Source of the DNA: Aerobium sp039839275
GTDB taxonomy: Bacteria > Pseudomonadota > Alphaproteobacteria > Rhizobiales > Rhizobiaceae
Assembly: GCF_039839275.1 (NCBI RefSeq)
Contig: NZ_JBDOQP010000002.1
Location: forward strand, 1 to 64,000
DNA length: 64,000 nt
Direction of reading: 5' to 3'
The translations under genes were made by a program, and so were the position numbers. How positions within the stretch are numbered: position 1 is the stretch's first letter; each line of letters opens with the position of its first letter. Below are positions 24,472 to 31,675 of this stretch, piece after piece. Below the pieces are notes generated by a model that searched no databases, was not told where the DNA came from, and saw only the letters and a program-made list of their open reading frames with translations.

Positions 24472-24803
24472 GCTCTCGGCTCCAAGGTTTCACGTTTGGC
24501 GCACACTGAAACACTCTGTTTTTGCATGCGTTTTCGGATTGCGCGCAGCGTCGTGCGCTTCGGCGAACCGGCTGGCTGCGTGCCCGCGTGCACGCTCCAG
24601 AATCGCCATGGCGAGACGCGCAGGATGCGGCAAAGCAGCAGGAAGTTTTCCGCCGAGAGCGGCTGCCGGCCCCGCGCCGCACGGCTCCACAGGGCCACGT
24701 TCGTTTCCGGCCATCGCGCCACCGCTGCGCGGATCGAAAGCCCGTCGCGGCGCAGTCTCGCCGAGACAATCGAGGCAAAGCCCTGCCAATCGATCTCAGC
24801 CAT
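24468..24803 (-). CDS. Helix-turn-helix regulator, Cro/C1-like
   Basis: 111 residues from the ATG at 24803. The region FASIVSARLRRDGLSIRAAVARWPETNVALWSRAARGRQPLSAENFLLLCRILRVSP has the five-helix pattern of an XRE/Cro-like domain, with the conserved 'LS..NFL.LC..L..SPW' end. The C-terminal third is basic and probably disordered. It overlaps the adenine methylase gene by 8 nt upstream and the HD gene downstream. It may tune early operon expression. Confidence 0.65.
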   Translation of the reverse strand: MAEIDWQGFASIVSARLRRDGLSIRAAVARWPETNVALWSRAARGRQPLSAENFLLLCRILRVSPWRFWSVHAGTQPAGSPKRTTLRAIRKRMQKQSVSVCAKRETLEPRA

Positions 24804-25668
24804 GGGCGGCCTCCGCAAACAGCGGCATACCGCGACGTTCGAGCGCTGCGGATGCCTGCGGGTTCAGCCACAGCACTTCCTCGCGCTCCCGCGCACCGTC
24901 AGCCAACGCCTTGATCGAGACGCGGCGCCATGCCGGCAGCGCGTCGTCATAGATCGGCGAGGGATAGCCCGAGAGCACCACCATGCCCGCGACGGCATCG
25001 AGCTGCTCGAGCAGCGCAACATGGTCGGCGCCATCCAGTTCGTGACGGTAGAGATGCTTGGCGCAATGCGGGTTTTCGCGGCTGCGCGTCTCGTGCAGGT
25101 AGGGCGGATCGACATAGAACAGCGTCTGCGCTGAATCGGTGCTGTCGATCACCCGGGCGGCCGGGCGGTTTTCGATCGTGACACCACGAAACCGCTCCGC
25201 CGTGGCTGCGATCACGGGCGGAAGACGCATCCAGTCATGAGCGGGCGTCGATCCGGAACGGTTCGAATTCGCCCGAAAGCCGGTGCCACGCGCCGAGTCG
25301 AGCGTGGCACTGTTCGATCCGAAACCCATGTGGCTGCGCACGAGAAAGCGCCGCGCCTTGTCGACGGGATCATCGGCGTCGGCATACGCAGCCTCGAACT
25401 CGTCGCGCGCATAAGGCGTCAGCGCGATCGCGCGCGCCAGGCATTCCGCCTCTTTGGGATCGCGCAGGATCCGGAAGAGGTTGATCAGGTTCGAATCCAG
25501 ATCGTTGTAGACCTCGCCATAGGCGCGCGCCTTTCGCAGAAGCACGCTTGCGCCGCCGCCGAACGGTTCGACATAGATGCGGTGCGCCGGAAAATGGCTG
25601 ATGATCCAAGGCGCAAGGCGCCATTTGCCTCCATGCCAGCGAAGGACGGGCCGGGTCAGTTCAGCCAT
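24796..25668 (-). CDS. DNA adenine methylase, Dam/D12 type
   Basis: 290 residues. Motif X/I pattern LRWHGGKWRLAPWI and YVEPFGGGASVLL, Dam-specific EVYNDLDSNLINLFRIL, the VRSHMGFGSN region, and catalytic motif IV FYVDPPYLHET. It transfers a methyl group from SAM to N6 of adenine; the recognition site cannot be read from sequence. As a solitary phage methylase without a cognate nuclease, it probably protects phage DNA from host restriction or sets a methylation timer. Confidence 0.93.
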   Translation of the reverse strand: MAELTRPVLRWHGGKWRLAPWIISHFPAHRIYVEPFGGGASVLLRKARAYGEVYNDLDSNLINLFRILRDPKEAECLARAIALTPYARDEFEAAYADADDPVDKARRFLVRSHMGFGSNSATLDSARGTGFRANSNRSGSTPAHDWMRLPPVIAATAERFRGVTIENRPAARVIDSTDSAQTLFYVDPPYLHETRSRENPHCAKHLYRHELDGADHVALLEQLDAVAGMVVLSGYPSPIYDDALPAWRRVSIKALADGAREREEVLWLNPQASAALERRGMPLFAEAAHG

Positions 25669-25948
25669 GCGCGGCGCTCCCGTCGTCGGTCAGAACCAAA
25701 CCGTGGTCGCTGGGATGATGGCCGAGCACAGCCCAAAGTCGCGCGCGCGGTTCTGCCTTCTGCAGGCGTCCCATCCAGGCCATGTCGAGCTGCACGCCGG
25801 TGATGCCGGCCTGCTTACGCAAGTCGCGGTTGAACCGCCTCAGCGCCGCATCGCGCTTGGCCGTCCCCCGCACATCGAACAGCGCGTTCACCGCGCGGCC
25901 GCGCAGGAACAGCATCATCATGGCGGGGGAGAAATCGGGGCGCGTCAT
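25661..25948 (-). CDS. Small basic phage protein, unknown
   Basis: 95 residues from the ATG at 25948 (ATGA overlap with the 42-aa gene). Begins MTRPDFSPAMMMLFLRGRAV. Basic helical core (RRFNRDLRKQAG), then LDMAWMGRLQKAEPRARLWAVLGHHPSD. No recognised family. Its position before the adenine methylase, with 8 nt overlap, suggests co-expression. Confidence 0.6.
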   Translation of the reverse strand: MTRPDFSPAMMMLFLRGRAVNALFDVRGTAKRDAALRRFNRDLRKQAGITGVQLDMAWMGRLQKAEPRARLWAVLGHHPSDHGLVLTDDGSAAHG

Positions 25949-26073
25949 GCCTGCACCCGCACCGGTTCGCCCTCGGGTAGCCACGCATCGGCCTTTTCCG
26001 AACACGTCATCAGCGTCGCAGCGAGGATGGTCAGCACGCCGAAGGTGAAGAACACGCGCTCCAGCATCGTCAT
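25945..26073 (-). CDS. 42-residue membrane microprotein
   Basis: Begins MTMLERVFFTFGVLTILAA and ends PVRVQA. One transmembrane or signal-anchor helix (residues ~6-24) with a Cys at the end (LMTCSEKADAW), so a lipoprotein-like processing cannot be excluded. Both ends overlap neighbours as ATGA, strong evidence that it is translated. Function unknown. Confidence 0.7.
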   Translation of the reverse strand: MTMLERVFFTFGVLTILAATLMTCSEKADAWLPEGEPVRVQA

Positions 26074-27209
26074 GACGCCACCTCGCCCGCCTCAAATCCC
26101 CACACGTCCCATCCGGGGCGCGGCGCACGGCAGAAAAGTTCGATCTTGGCGATGCCCGGATAGAGCCGCTCGATCTGCTCGGCGAACCAGTCCGGCTTGG
26201 CCGAGTGCGCGCCCTTGCGCTCGGCATGTACGGTTTCCGGTTGCGTGCCCGGCAGCGGCGCTACGGCATCGCCGCGTCGGCCGATCAGCAGCAGCTCGTG
26301 GCGGTCGCGGCCCCAATAGCCGGTGCCGGCATCCTGCTTGTCCCAGATCCAGTGGTGCACATAGGTAAAGCCCCACGCCTGCAGCGTGCGCAGCCCGTCG
26401 AGCAGCATCGGGTTGGTTGCCCAGAGGAAGCACACGGCATCGCGCGCGGCGACGCCGCCGAGCTCCGCCAGAAGCCCGGCGATCTGCTCGGGCGGCATCG
26501 TCGGATAGTGGTTCTCGGCGCTCTTTTCGCGGCCGGTCACCTCCGAACGCACGGCGAAGCGCCAGGGCGGGTCGGCATAGATGATTGAATAGAGCCGCTC
26601 GACCTTTCCAGGCGCGCTCGCGGTGCCCTTCTCCGCCACCATGTCCATATGCGCCAGGCGCACCTGGTGGCGGGTTTCTTGGATGTCGCGGCGGATGCCC
26701 TTCGCCACATGCATCAGCTCGCGACGGTTCTCCGCCTCGGGCATGAACGCGGTCTTGATCGTCCTGCGCGCTGGGCGGACCTTGCCGTCCCGGCCCTCGG
26801 TCTCGTCGAACTGGGGAATTTCCCCAATTGACTCGAGCTTTCCGCGCAGAGACGCGACCGTCTTGTGGTCGACGCCCAGCATCGCCGCGATCGCGCGCGA
26901 TGAAATCGACGGCGTGTCGCGCAGCTGGTCGGCGATCACCGCCTGTTTCTGCGCCGTGGTCAGGTGCCGGCGCGATACGTTCAGCTCGCGCGCCAGCTTG
27001 CGCTTTTCCAGCTCCGACAGCCCTTTGCGCACGAAGCGCGGCCAGTCGACGAGCCCGAGGCTTTCGCAGATCGCCACCCGGTGGTGCCCGTCGAGGATCT
27101 CGCCATCCTCGTCATATTCCACCGGCACCAGCACGCCATGCTCGATGATCGACGCCTCGAGCGCCTTGAACTCATCGTCGGAAAGCGGCGGCAGAAGTTG
27201 ATACTTCAC
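26070..27209 (-). CDS. ParB-like / MT-A70 adenine methyltransferase fusion
   Basis: 379 residues, start GTG at 27209, which overlaps the previous stop as GTGA and has AGGTGG upstream. The N-terminal half is ParB/Srx-like (residues ~1-60): GVLVPVEYDEDGEILDGHHRVAICESLGL, followed by a helix-turn-helix segment (TTAQKQAVIADQLRDTPSISSRAIAAMLGVDHKTVASLRGKL). The C-terminal half is an MT-A70-type methyltransferase: SIIYADPPWRF (catalytic DPPW), then AENHYPTMPPEQI, VCFLWATNPMLLDGL and PDWFAEQIERLYPG. It should methylate adenine N6 at sites chosen by the N-terminal DNA-binding parts. Such fusions occur on phages and other mobile elements. Confidence 0.92.
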   Translation of the reverse strand: MKYQLLPPLSDDEFKALEASIIEHGVLVPVEYDEDGEILDGHHRVAICESLGLVDWPRFVRKGLSELEKRKLARELNVSRRHLTTAQKQAVIADQLRDTPSISSRAIAAMLGVDHKTVASLRGKLESIGEIPQFDETEGRDGKVRPARRTIKTAFMPEAENRRELMHVAKGIRRDIQETRHQVRLAHMDMVAEKGTASAPGKVERLYSIIYADPPWRFAVRSEVTGREKSAENHYPTMPPEQIAGLLAELGGVAARDAVCFLWATNPMLLDGLRTLQAWGFTYVHHWIWDKQDAGTGYWGRDRHELLLIGRRGDAVAPLPGTQPETVHAERKGAHSAKPDWFAEQIERLYPGIAKIELFCRAPRPGWDVWGFEAGEVAS

Positions 27210-27562
27210 GGCGCCACCTCGCCCGCCATGGCGTCGAGCTGCGCGCGTGTTGATTGCCACCGCCGTTTCTGGTTGCGGCTTGGCGTCACCATCTCAAGAT
27301 GATCAGGGTTGACGCACATGCGGTTGCGGCAGCAATGATCGATATGCTTGTTGCCCGGCACGTAGCCATTCTCGTTGACGAACGAGACGATGTGCACCGC
27401 GACAGTGCGGTTGTTCAGCTTCATGCGCGGATAGCCGCCGCCCCGCCCCTTGCCGCTGTCGGCGAGCGTCCATATCCAGCACGGCGTCGAATAGCCGAGG
27501 TCGCGGATATCGACATTGGCGCGAATGCGAGCGGCGATTTCGGCGCGGCGGCTCATGGTCAC
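27206..27562 (-). CDS. HNH endonuclease (homing-type)
   Basis: 118 residues if the GTG at 27562 is used (GTGA overlap with the preceding stop); an ATG two codons in (27556) is equally plausible. Pattern: TPCWIWTLADSGKGRGGGYPRMKLN, then VAVHIVSFVNENGYVPGNKHIDHCCRNRMCVNPDHLEMVTPSRNQ. This is the HNH_3 arrangement (H..H..C..C..N..HL) seen in phage homing nucleases. Unlike the HNH next to terminase, this one lies among DNA modification genes and may be a selfish insertion between GapR-like and methyltransferase genes, although the coupling to both neighbours is neat. Confidence 0.88.
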   Translation of the reverse strand: MTMSRRAEIAARIRANVDIRDLGYSTPCWIWTLADSGKGRGGGYPRMKLNNRTVAVHIVSFVNENGYVPGNKHIDHCCRNRMCVNPDHLEMVTPSRNQKRRWQSTRAQLDAMAGEVAP

Positions 27563-27891
27563 GCCATCCCCAGCGCGGCCATGTAGAGGTCGAGCATCGC
27601 CTCGGCCTCCTGCCGTTCTGCCGGGTCCATTTTCCGCAGCCGGATGATCGCTCGCATCGCCTTGGTGTCGAAGCCGGTGCCCTTGGCCTCGGCAAACACT
27701 TCCTTGATGTCGTCGGCGATCGTGGATTTCTCTTCCTCGAGGCGCTCGATCCGCTCGATGAACGCGCGCAGCTGCCCCGCCGCAACGGTCTGCGGGCCGG
27801 AAGCTTCCGCGTCCGCGCCAGGGCGCATCGTCTTGCCGACGCGCTCGCTCGCCGAGCGCGGGGCATATGGATCATATGAATCACTGGACAT
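27559..27891 (-). CDS. GapR-like nucleoid-associated protein (DUF2312)
   Basis: 110 residues. From residue ~36 it reads AAGQLRAFIERIERLEEEKSTIADDIKEVFAEAKGTGFDTKAMRAIIRLRKMD, the DUF2312/GapR pattern, ending DLYMAALGM. GapR of Caulobacter clamps over-twisted DNA ahead of replication forks and stimulates type II topoisomerases. A phage copy may help phage replication or compete with host GapR. The first ~35 residues are an extra extension. Start ATG at 27891 overlaps the ParB stop (TGATG). Confidence 0.9.
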   Translation of the reverse strand: MSSDSYDPYAPRSASERVGKTMRPGADAEASGPQTVAAGQLRAFIERIERLEEEKSTIADDIKEVFAEAKGTGFDTKAMRAIIRLRKMDPAERQEAEAMLDLYMAALGMA

Positions 27892-28763
27892 CACGCTGCC
27901 TCCACTGGCTTGGGCAGGGCGATGCGCTGCGGAAAGGCCTTGTCGAGGCCCTCGCCGATCTCGGCGCGCGCCACGTCGAAGCGCGAGATGCCGCCAAAGC
28001 CTTGCCGCCGCTTTGCCTTGACGAAGTCTTCGGCCCGGTCGAGCACGGCATAGACGTCGAAGTCGTCGATGAACGGTGACAGGTCGACATTCTGCCGGAT
28101 GAGCCATGGCCGCTCGCCAACGGCGGCGAACAGCGGCTTCAGGATCTCGTTGGAATAGGCCTCGGCGGTTTCGCCGAAGGCTGATTTGCGAATGCCCTTC
28201 AGCGTCAGCGTCACGACCTTTCCGGCGCCGGCGCGCACATAGCCTCGCACCAGCCCGATCGCGTAGATCTGCCCGGCCCGCTTGGTGTCGGTCGTGCCGT
28301 TGTGCGCCATCAGCTGGCAGCCGGCGTCGCGGCAGGCGTCGTGGCACAGGACCGCCCAATCTTCCCTTGCCGCCAGCGCCGCCTTGTAGATGTTCCACAC
28401 GGTGACCTTAGTCACGGCGCCGTTCACATCAGCGAACGACGCCGCCTGCTCTTCCCGGTCCATCTGCACGACCTGGCAGGGAACTTCAGCGAAGCCGCAG
28501 ATCGCCGCCGCATGCGCGCGGTGTTGCCCGTCGATGATGGCGAAGCGCCCGCCCTCGACCGGAGCGACGAAGACGGGCGAAAACCGCGACCACTTGAACC
28601 CATCGGCGATGCGCTGGATTGCCTTCCAGTTTCCCGCCTTCAGGTCGCGCTGATAGCTATCGTCGATCACCAGGTGTTCGATGCGCAGCCACTGCAGCAT
28701 CGGTGCCGGACCGGGGTTGACCGCGGCGGGACGCTTCAGCTTGGCTGGATCAACGGAGCGCAT
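27891..28763 (-). CDS. ParB-like N-terminal nuclease-domain protein
   Basis: 290 residues. Near residues 27-90: WLRIEHLVIDDSYQRDLKAGNWKAIQRIADGF, FSPVFVAPVEGGRFAIIDGQHRAHAAAI, the ParB/Srx fold with the GQHR motif. The rest is an unrecognised helical domain with VNGAVTKVTVWNIYKAAL and RKSAFGETAEAYSNEIL. Proteins of this type are common in prophages and are not necessarily partition proteins; no parA or parS-like site was seen. Its stop overlaps the GapR-like start and its start overlaps the CII-like stop, so it is part of one operon. Confidence 0.82.
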   Translation of the reverse strand: MRSVDPAKLKRPAAVNPGPAPMLQWLRIEHLVIDDSYQRDLKAGNWKAIQRIADGFKWSRFSPVFVAPVEGGRFAIIDGQHRAHAAAICGFAEVPCQVVQMDREEQAASFADVNGAVTKVTVWNIYKAALAAREDWAVLCHDACRDAGCQLMAHNGTTDTKRAGQIYAIGLVRGYVRAGAGKVVTLTLKGIRKSAFGETAEAYSNEILKPLFAAVGERPWLIRQNVDLSPFIDDFDVYAVLDRAEDFVKAKRRQGFGGISRFDVARAEIGEGLDKAFPQRIALPKPVEAA

Positions 28764-29278
28764 CAGCCCTGCCCTCCGCTCACCAGGCTAATGCCGCCGC
28801 CGTCGCGCGCTTCCGCCCGCGCCAGCCGGTCGTCGATCGAAGCTTGGATGCGCGAGATTTCCCGCGACATCTTGCGAAGCTGCTGCGCCTCCGAAGGCGT
28901 GATCACGCCGTCGGCCTTGGCGCGCACGGTCTCCACCATCATGTTGCCGGCCGCCTCGACGAGATCGGCGTTCAGCGCCGAAAGGCAGTGGTCCTGTTGG
29001 CCGGCGCCTGCCCCGCCAGTGATCTCGCGGTCGAGGAACTCGACCATGATCGCCGAGACGAGCGGCCTGCCGACATAGCCTTCCAGCGCCATGACGATCG
29101 GTGTCGGCATGGAATCCCGGTCGACGCCGCCGTACCAGCGGCCCACCTGGCTCTTTGAGATCGAGAGCTTCTCGACCACCCGCCGGCAGCCGCCATAGTC
29201 GTCGATCAGGTCGGTCTGGGCAGCGTAGAGCCGCATGCGCCAGCGCTCGTTGAACTCGCGTGGATCGGTACTGTCCAT
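28763..29278 (-). CDS. CII-like phage regulator (helix-turn-helix)
   Basis: 171 residues from the ATG at 29278, preceded by GAGGAGG. DDYGGCRRVVEKLSISKSQVGRWYGGVDRDSMPTPIVMALEGYVGRPL looks like a CII-type DNA-binding domain with the 'S.SQVGRWY.G..R.SMP...V..LE' core. The second half is helical (EISRIQASIDDRLARAEAR). Two palindromic sites lie 26-70 nt upstream of the start, so it is under repressor control. It may activate lysogeny genes. Confidence 0.7.
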   Translation of the reverse strand: MDSTDPREFNERWRMRLYAAQTDLIDDYGGCRRVVEKLSISKSQVGRWYGGVDRDSMPTPIVMALEGYVGRPLVSAIMVEFLDREITGGAGAGQQDHCLSALNADLVEAAGNMMVETVRAKADGVITPSEAQQLRKMSREISRIQASIDDRLARAEARDGGGISLVSGGQG

Positions 29279-29303
29279 GTCTGGCCTCCTCAGGCGCAAA
29301 AGC

Positions 29304-29348
29304 TTTCCCGCGCCGGGAAAACCCGGCGTCGTTTCCCGTGGCGGGAAA
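29304..29348. promoter_or_regulatory. Two operator-like inverted repeats before the CII-like gene
   Basis: TTTCCCG-CGC-CGGGAAA at 29304-29320 and TTTCCCG-TGG-CGGGAAA at 29332-29348, 28 bp apart centre to centre. Both have 7-bp perfect arms. The same half-site (TTCCCG/CGGGA) occurs inverted around 30.17 kb and 31.7 kb. They lie in the 120-nt gap in front of the minus-strand early operon. No clean -35/-10 pair was found here. Confidence 0.7.
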
Positions 29349-29397
29349 GGTTCGGTTGATTCAAAGTGCGGGCATGAAAACCCGCGAACACATCAGC

Positions 29398-29847
29398 TCA
29401 TGGCGGATCGGCACCCTGCGCGGGGACGGCCGGATTGCCGCCCCCGCCCTGCACGTCGCTCTCGGGGTTATGGGTGGATTCCGCGGCCTCCTGCCGTGCG
29501 TGCGCACGAGCGGCAGCTTCGGTCGGCGGCAGAGCCCTGAGGTCGCCGCGGGAAATTACAAAGGAAGCAAAGCGGACGCTCACCAAGCGCGCGAACGGCG
29601 GCACGTCGACCAGGTCGCCATCGGCGTTGAAATATGCCGCGCCGCTGAAATACCCCGCGCCGAAGGCACGCCGTGTCACCGGGGCAGCCTCCGGCGCGGG
29701 GCAGCCGGCGGCACGTGGCCCCACACCGCTGACATCGCAAAGGGAAAGGCCGGCGCCAGAGGCGCGCGCGGAGGACACGCCCTCCGGCGCCGGCAACACC
29801 GTCGCAGCGGGTGCGGCGCGCGACGGAAGGATGCGAGGCGCGCTCAT
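29398..29847 (-). CDS. Phage early protein, unknown function
   Basis: 149 residues from the ATG at 29847 (ATGA overlap with the Cro-like gene). The sequence is Ala/Pro/Arg-rich and mostly disordered (SAPRILPSRAAPAATVLPAPEG). A short ordered part lies in the middle: RRAFGAGYFSGAAYFNADGDLVDVPPFARLVSVRFASFVI. No family recognised. It is the last gene before the operator-bearing gap, so the first early transcript may end or be attenuated after it. Confidence 0.5.
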   Translation of the reverse strand: MSAPRILPSRAAPAATVLPAPEGVSSARASGAGLSLCDVSGVGPRAAGCPAPEAAPVTRRAFGAGYFSGAAYFNADGDLVDVPPFARLVSVRFASFVISRGDLRALPPTEAAARAHARQEAAESTHNPESDVQGGGGNPAVPAQGADPP

Positions 29848-30155
29848 TCGGCTGCGCTCCTCTCGCTCACGGGCCGCAGGCCCTGCGCGGGCGCGGCCGA
29901 CGCCGGCCGGGCCTCGGTCGAGGTCGCGCCTTCGGCGAACACAACGGCCCGCTCGTCGAGCCAGTCCAGAACGCGCTGGTATGTGCGAATCGTGAAATTC
30001 GATCCCCTCTCCACGTTCGCCAGGAACTTGCTGTCGTTCACGGCAGCCTCGGAGATATGGGAAAAGCTGGCTCCGGTCCGCTCGGCATACGTCTTTGCCT
30101 TGGCGAGCAGGTGCTGGCGGACATCGTCTGAAGAGAGGGTAGCGTGAGCGTTCAT
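29844..30155 (-). CDS. Cro-like regulator, probably leaderless mRNA
   Basis: 103 residues from the ATG at 30155 (an ATG at 30164 lies inside the -10 box). DDVRQHLLAKAKTYAERTGASFSHISEAAVNDSKFLANVERGSNFTIRTYQRVLDWLDER is an XRE-like helix-turn-helix. The C-terminus is Ala/Pro-rich. Its promoter is visible: TTGACA (complement of 30185-30190), 16 bp, GATTAT (30163-30168). This puts transcription start at about the A of the ATG, and there is no ribosome site, so a leaderless mRNA is likely. It diverges from the CI-like repressor. Confidence 0.75.
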   Translation of the reverse strand: MNAHATLSSDDVRQHLLAKAKTYAERTGASFSHISEAAVNDSKFLANVERGSNFTIRTYQRVLDWLDERAVVFAEGATSTEARPASAAPAQGLRPVSERSAAE

Positions 30156-30162
30156 GCCGCAC

Positions 30163-30203
30163 ATAATCGGGAAGTTTCCCGTTCTGTCAAGGGACACATC
30201 CCG
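30163..30203 (-). promoter_or_regulatory. Early left promoter with repressor operators (Cro-like gene)
   Basis: Minus-strand TTGACA at 30190-30185, 16-bp spacer, GATTAT at 30168-30163. The palindrome CGGGA-AGTT-TCCCG (30168-30181) fills the spacer and touches the -10. A second, one-mismatch site AGGGA-CACA-TCCCG (30190-30203) abuts the -35 and reaches the CI-like start codon at 30204. This allows repression of the early operon and autoregulation of the repressor. Confidence 0.72.
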
Positions 30204-30911
30204 ATGGACGTGATTTTTCCCGGTCTGCATCTTCGCGCGATGACACCAAGAGAGCAGATTACGGTCCTGCAGGAGCGCATTCAGCGCCGTCTGACGGAGC
30301 TGAAGGAGAAGCCGGCGCCGCTCGCCAAGCGGTTCAATCTGGGCGAGAGCTTCATCCGGGATATCCTGCGAAAGGGCGTGATGCCGCATGCGAGCAACAT
30401 GGAAAAACTCGCCGCCGCCCTGCAAACAACGTCACAGTACCTGCTGGGCTTGACCGACGAACATTCGACAGTCACTAATGCCGTGAAGATGACAAAGATT
30501 GTCGGGCGGGCAGGTGCGGCCACAGATGGCGCGGTGCTTTACTCGCAAGCCGACGAGGGTTTGGGGTATGTCATGCTTCCACCAGGTGCGCCGGAAGAGT
30601 CCGTGGCCGTCGAAATCGAAGGCTACTCCATGGGTTTTCTTGCCGATGGAGCGCTGATCTTCTACAGCGAGCAACTGCCGGCTCCGACCGATGACATGCT
30701 CGGCATGATCGTCGTCGTAGGACTGAAGAACGGCGCCGTTCTGCTGAAGCGGCTGCTGCGAGGGTCGCGCCCGGGCCTGTATGACCTTGAGAGCATCAAC
30801 GGCCCCACCCTGCGCGATCAGCGCATAGACTGGGCCGCACACATAGACTCGCTCGTTCCCCCGTGGCGCGCGCGCCGACTGAGGGTGGAATCGGAAGACG
30901 TTCGTTTCTGA
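30204..30911 (+). CDS. CI-like prophage repressor, S24 peptidase type
   Basis: 235 residues from the ATG at 30204 (AAGGGA about 9-12 nt upstream); an internal ATG at 30240 is an alternative. An N-terminal helix-turn-helix follows a helix (PLAKRFNLGESFIRDILRKGVMPHASNMEKLAAALQTTSQYLL). The C-terminal domain is LexA/CI-like with catalytic S142 in EGYSMGF and K182 in LLKRLL, and a possible cleavage dipeptide AG at 103-104 (GRAGA). It should keep the prophage silent by binding the CGGGA-N4-TCCCG sites and may self-cleave after DNA damage. Confidence 0.9.
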   Translation: MDVIFPGLHLRAMTPREQITVLQERIQRRLTELKEKPAPLAKRFNLGESFIRDILRKGVMPHASNMEKLAAALQTTSQYLLGLTDEHSTVTNAVKMTKIVGRAGAATDGAVLYSQADEGLGYVMLPPGAPEESVAVEIEGYSMGFLADGALIFYSEQLPAPTDDMLGMIVVVGLKNGAVLLKRLLRGSRPGLYDLESINGPTLRDQRIDWAAHIDSLVPPWRARRLRVESEDVRF

Positions 30912-30917
30912 GGGGAA

Positions 30918-31217
30918 ATGACTTTGGCAAGACTGACTACCGATCGCCAGCTGCTGATAGAGGCGCGCGTCGCCAACGAACAGAAGAGCGCCGCAGTCGC
31001 CTATGCTCTCTGGTTCTTCCTGGGGCTGTTTTCCGCGCATCGGTTCTATCTCGGCCGGCCCGGCACCGCGATCCTGCAGATCCTGAGCTATTTCATCCTC
31101 GTCGGCTTCGTCTGGTTCATCATCGATGCGTTCCTGATCCCGTCGATGGTGGATCAGCACCGGGCGAAACTTCGCTCCGATATGATGGCGTCGGCACTCG
31201 CACTTCCTGACGACTGA
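30918..31217 (+). CDS. TM2 domain membrane protein
   Basis: 99 residues, 6 nt after the repressor gene. A soluble N-terminus (~25 residues) precedes the TM2 pattern: SAAVAYALWFFLGLFSAHRFYLGRPGTAILQILSYFILVGFVWFIIDAFLIP, with two membrane helices joined by the HRFYLGR loop. Being co-transcribed with the repressor, it is likely made in the lysogen. A role in superinfection exclusion or another lysogenic trait is possible, but unproven. Confidence 0.9.
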   Translation: MTLARLTTDRQLLIEARVANEQKSAAVAYALWFFLGLFSAHRFYLGRPGTAILQILSYFILVGFVWFIIDAFLIPSMVDQHRAKLRSDMMASALALPDD

Positions 31218-31245
31218 CATCAGGGTGGCTAAGGGGAGGATGGAA

Positions 31246-31605
31246 ATGTCCCGCTATGAAATCACTGGTACAAGCTTCTTCACGCCGAACGGCGTGTGGG
31301 GCGCATGGCTTTTCGTATGCGGCCCCTGCGTGTCGGGGGTTGGCTATGCGATCTTGTTGCGGGAGGTCGGCTCGCGGTTCACCCAGCCGTCGCTGATGCT
31401 GCCGGGGTTTCTGATGATCGCCGGCGGCCTGGCGTTCCTGCTTGGCGCGGTGATGATGCTTGTCGGGCGCGGGCAGACGCTCGTCGCGCGCGAGATCGTT
31501 CCGCGCCACGCACAGGCCGCGCATGTCTCCGAGGCAGCGCGCTGGCCGAAGTCAGACTGGCAAACCATCAAGAGCCAGGACAATCAGCCGAGTAACGCAC
31601 CGTAG
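31246..31605 (+). CDS. Membrane protein of the lysogenic operon, unknown
   Basis: 119 residues from the ATG at 31246, set by GGGGAGGA at 31233-31240. Two hydrophobic helices: residues ~18-40 (VWGAWLFVCGPCVSGVGYAILL) and ~52-77 (LMLPGFLMIAGGLAFLLGAVMMLV). A basic cytoplasmic tail follows. No family known to me. It follows the TM2 gene by 28 nt and is probably the last gene of the repressor operon, before a hairpin. Confidence 0.75.
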   Translation: MSRYEITGTSFFTPNGVWGAWLFVCGPCVSGVGYAILLREVGSRFTQPSLMLPGFLMIAGGLAFLLGAVMMLVGRGQTLVAREIVPRHAQAAHVSEAARWPKSDWQTIKSQDNQPSNAP

Positions 31606-31622
31606 ATATCTTTGGTGGCTGT

Positions 31623-31644
31623 AACCGCGCGGCCAAGCGCGGTT
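31623..31644 (+). other. Hairpin after the lysogenic operon
   Basis: AACCGCGC-GGCCAA-GCGCGGTT, an 8-bp perfect stem 17 nt after the membrane protein stop. There is no T-run directly behind it, so it may be a weak or Rho-assisted terminator or an mRNA end stabiliser. Confidence 0.45.
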
Positions 31645-31675
31645 GCGGCATGGTGGCCTGGCAGCTGGCCAAAAC

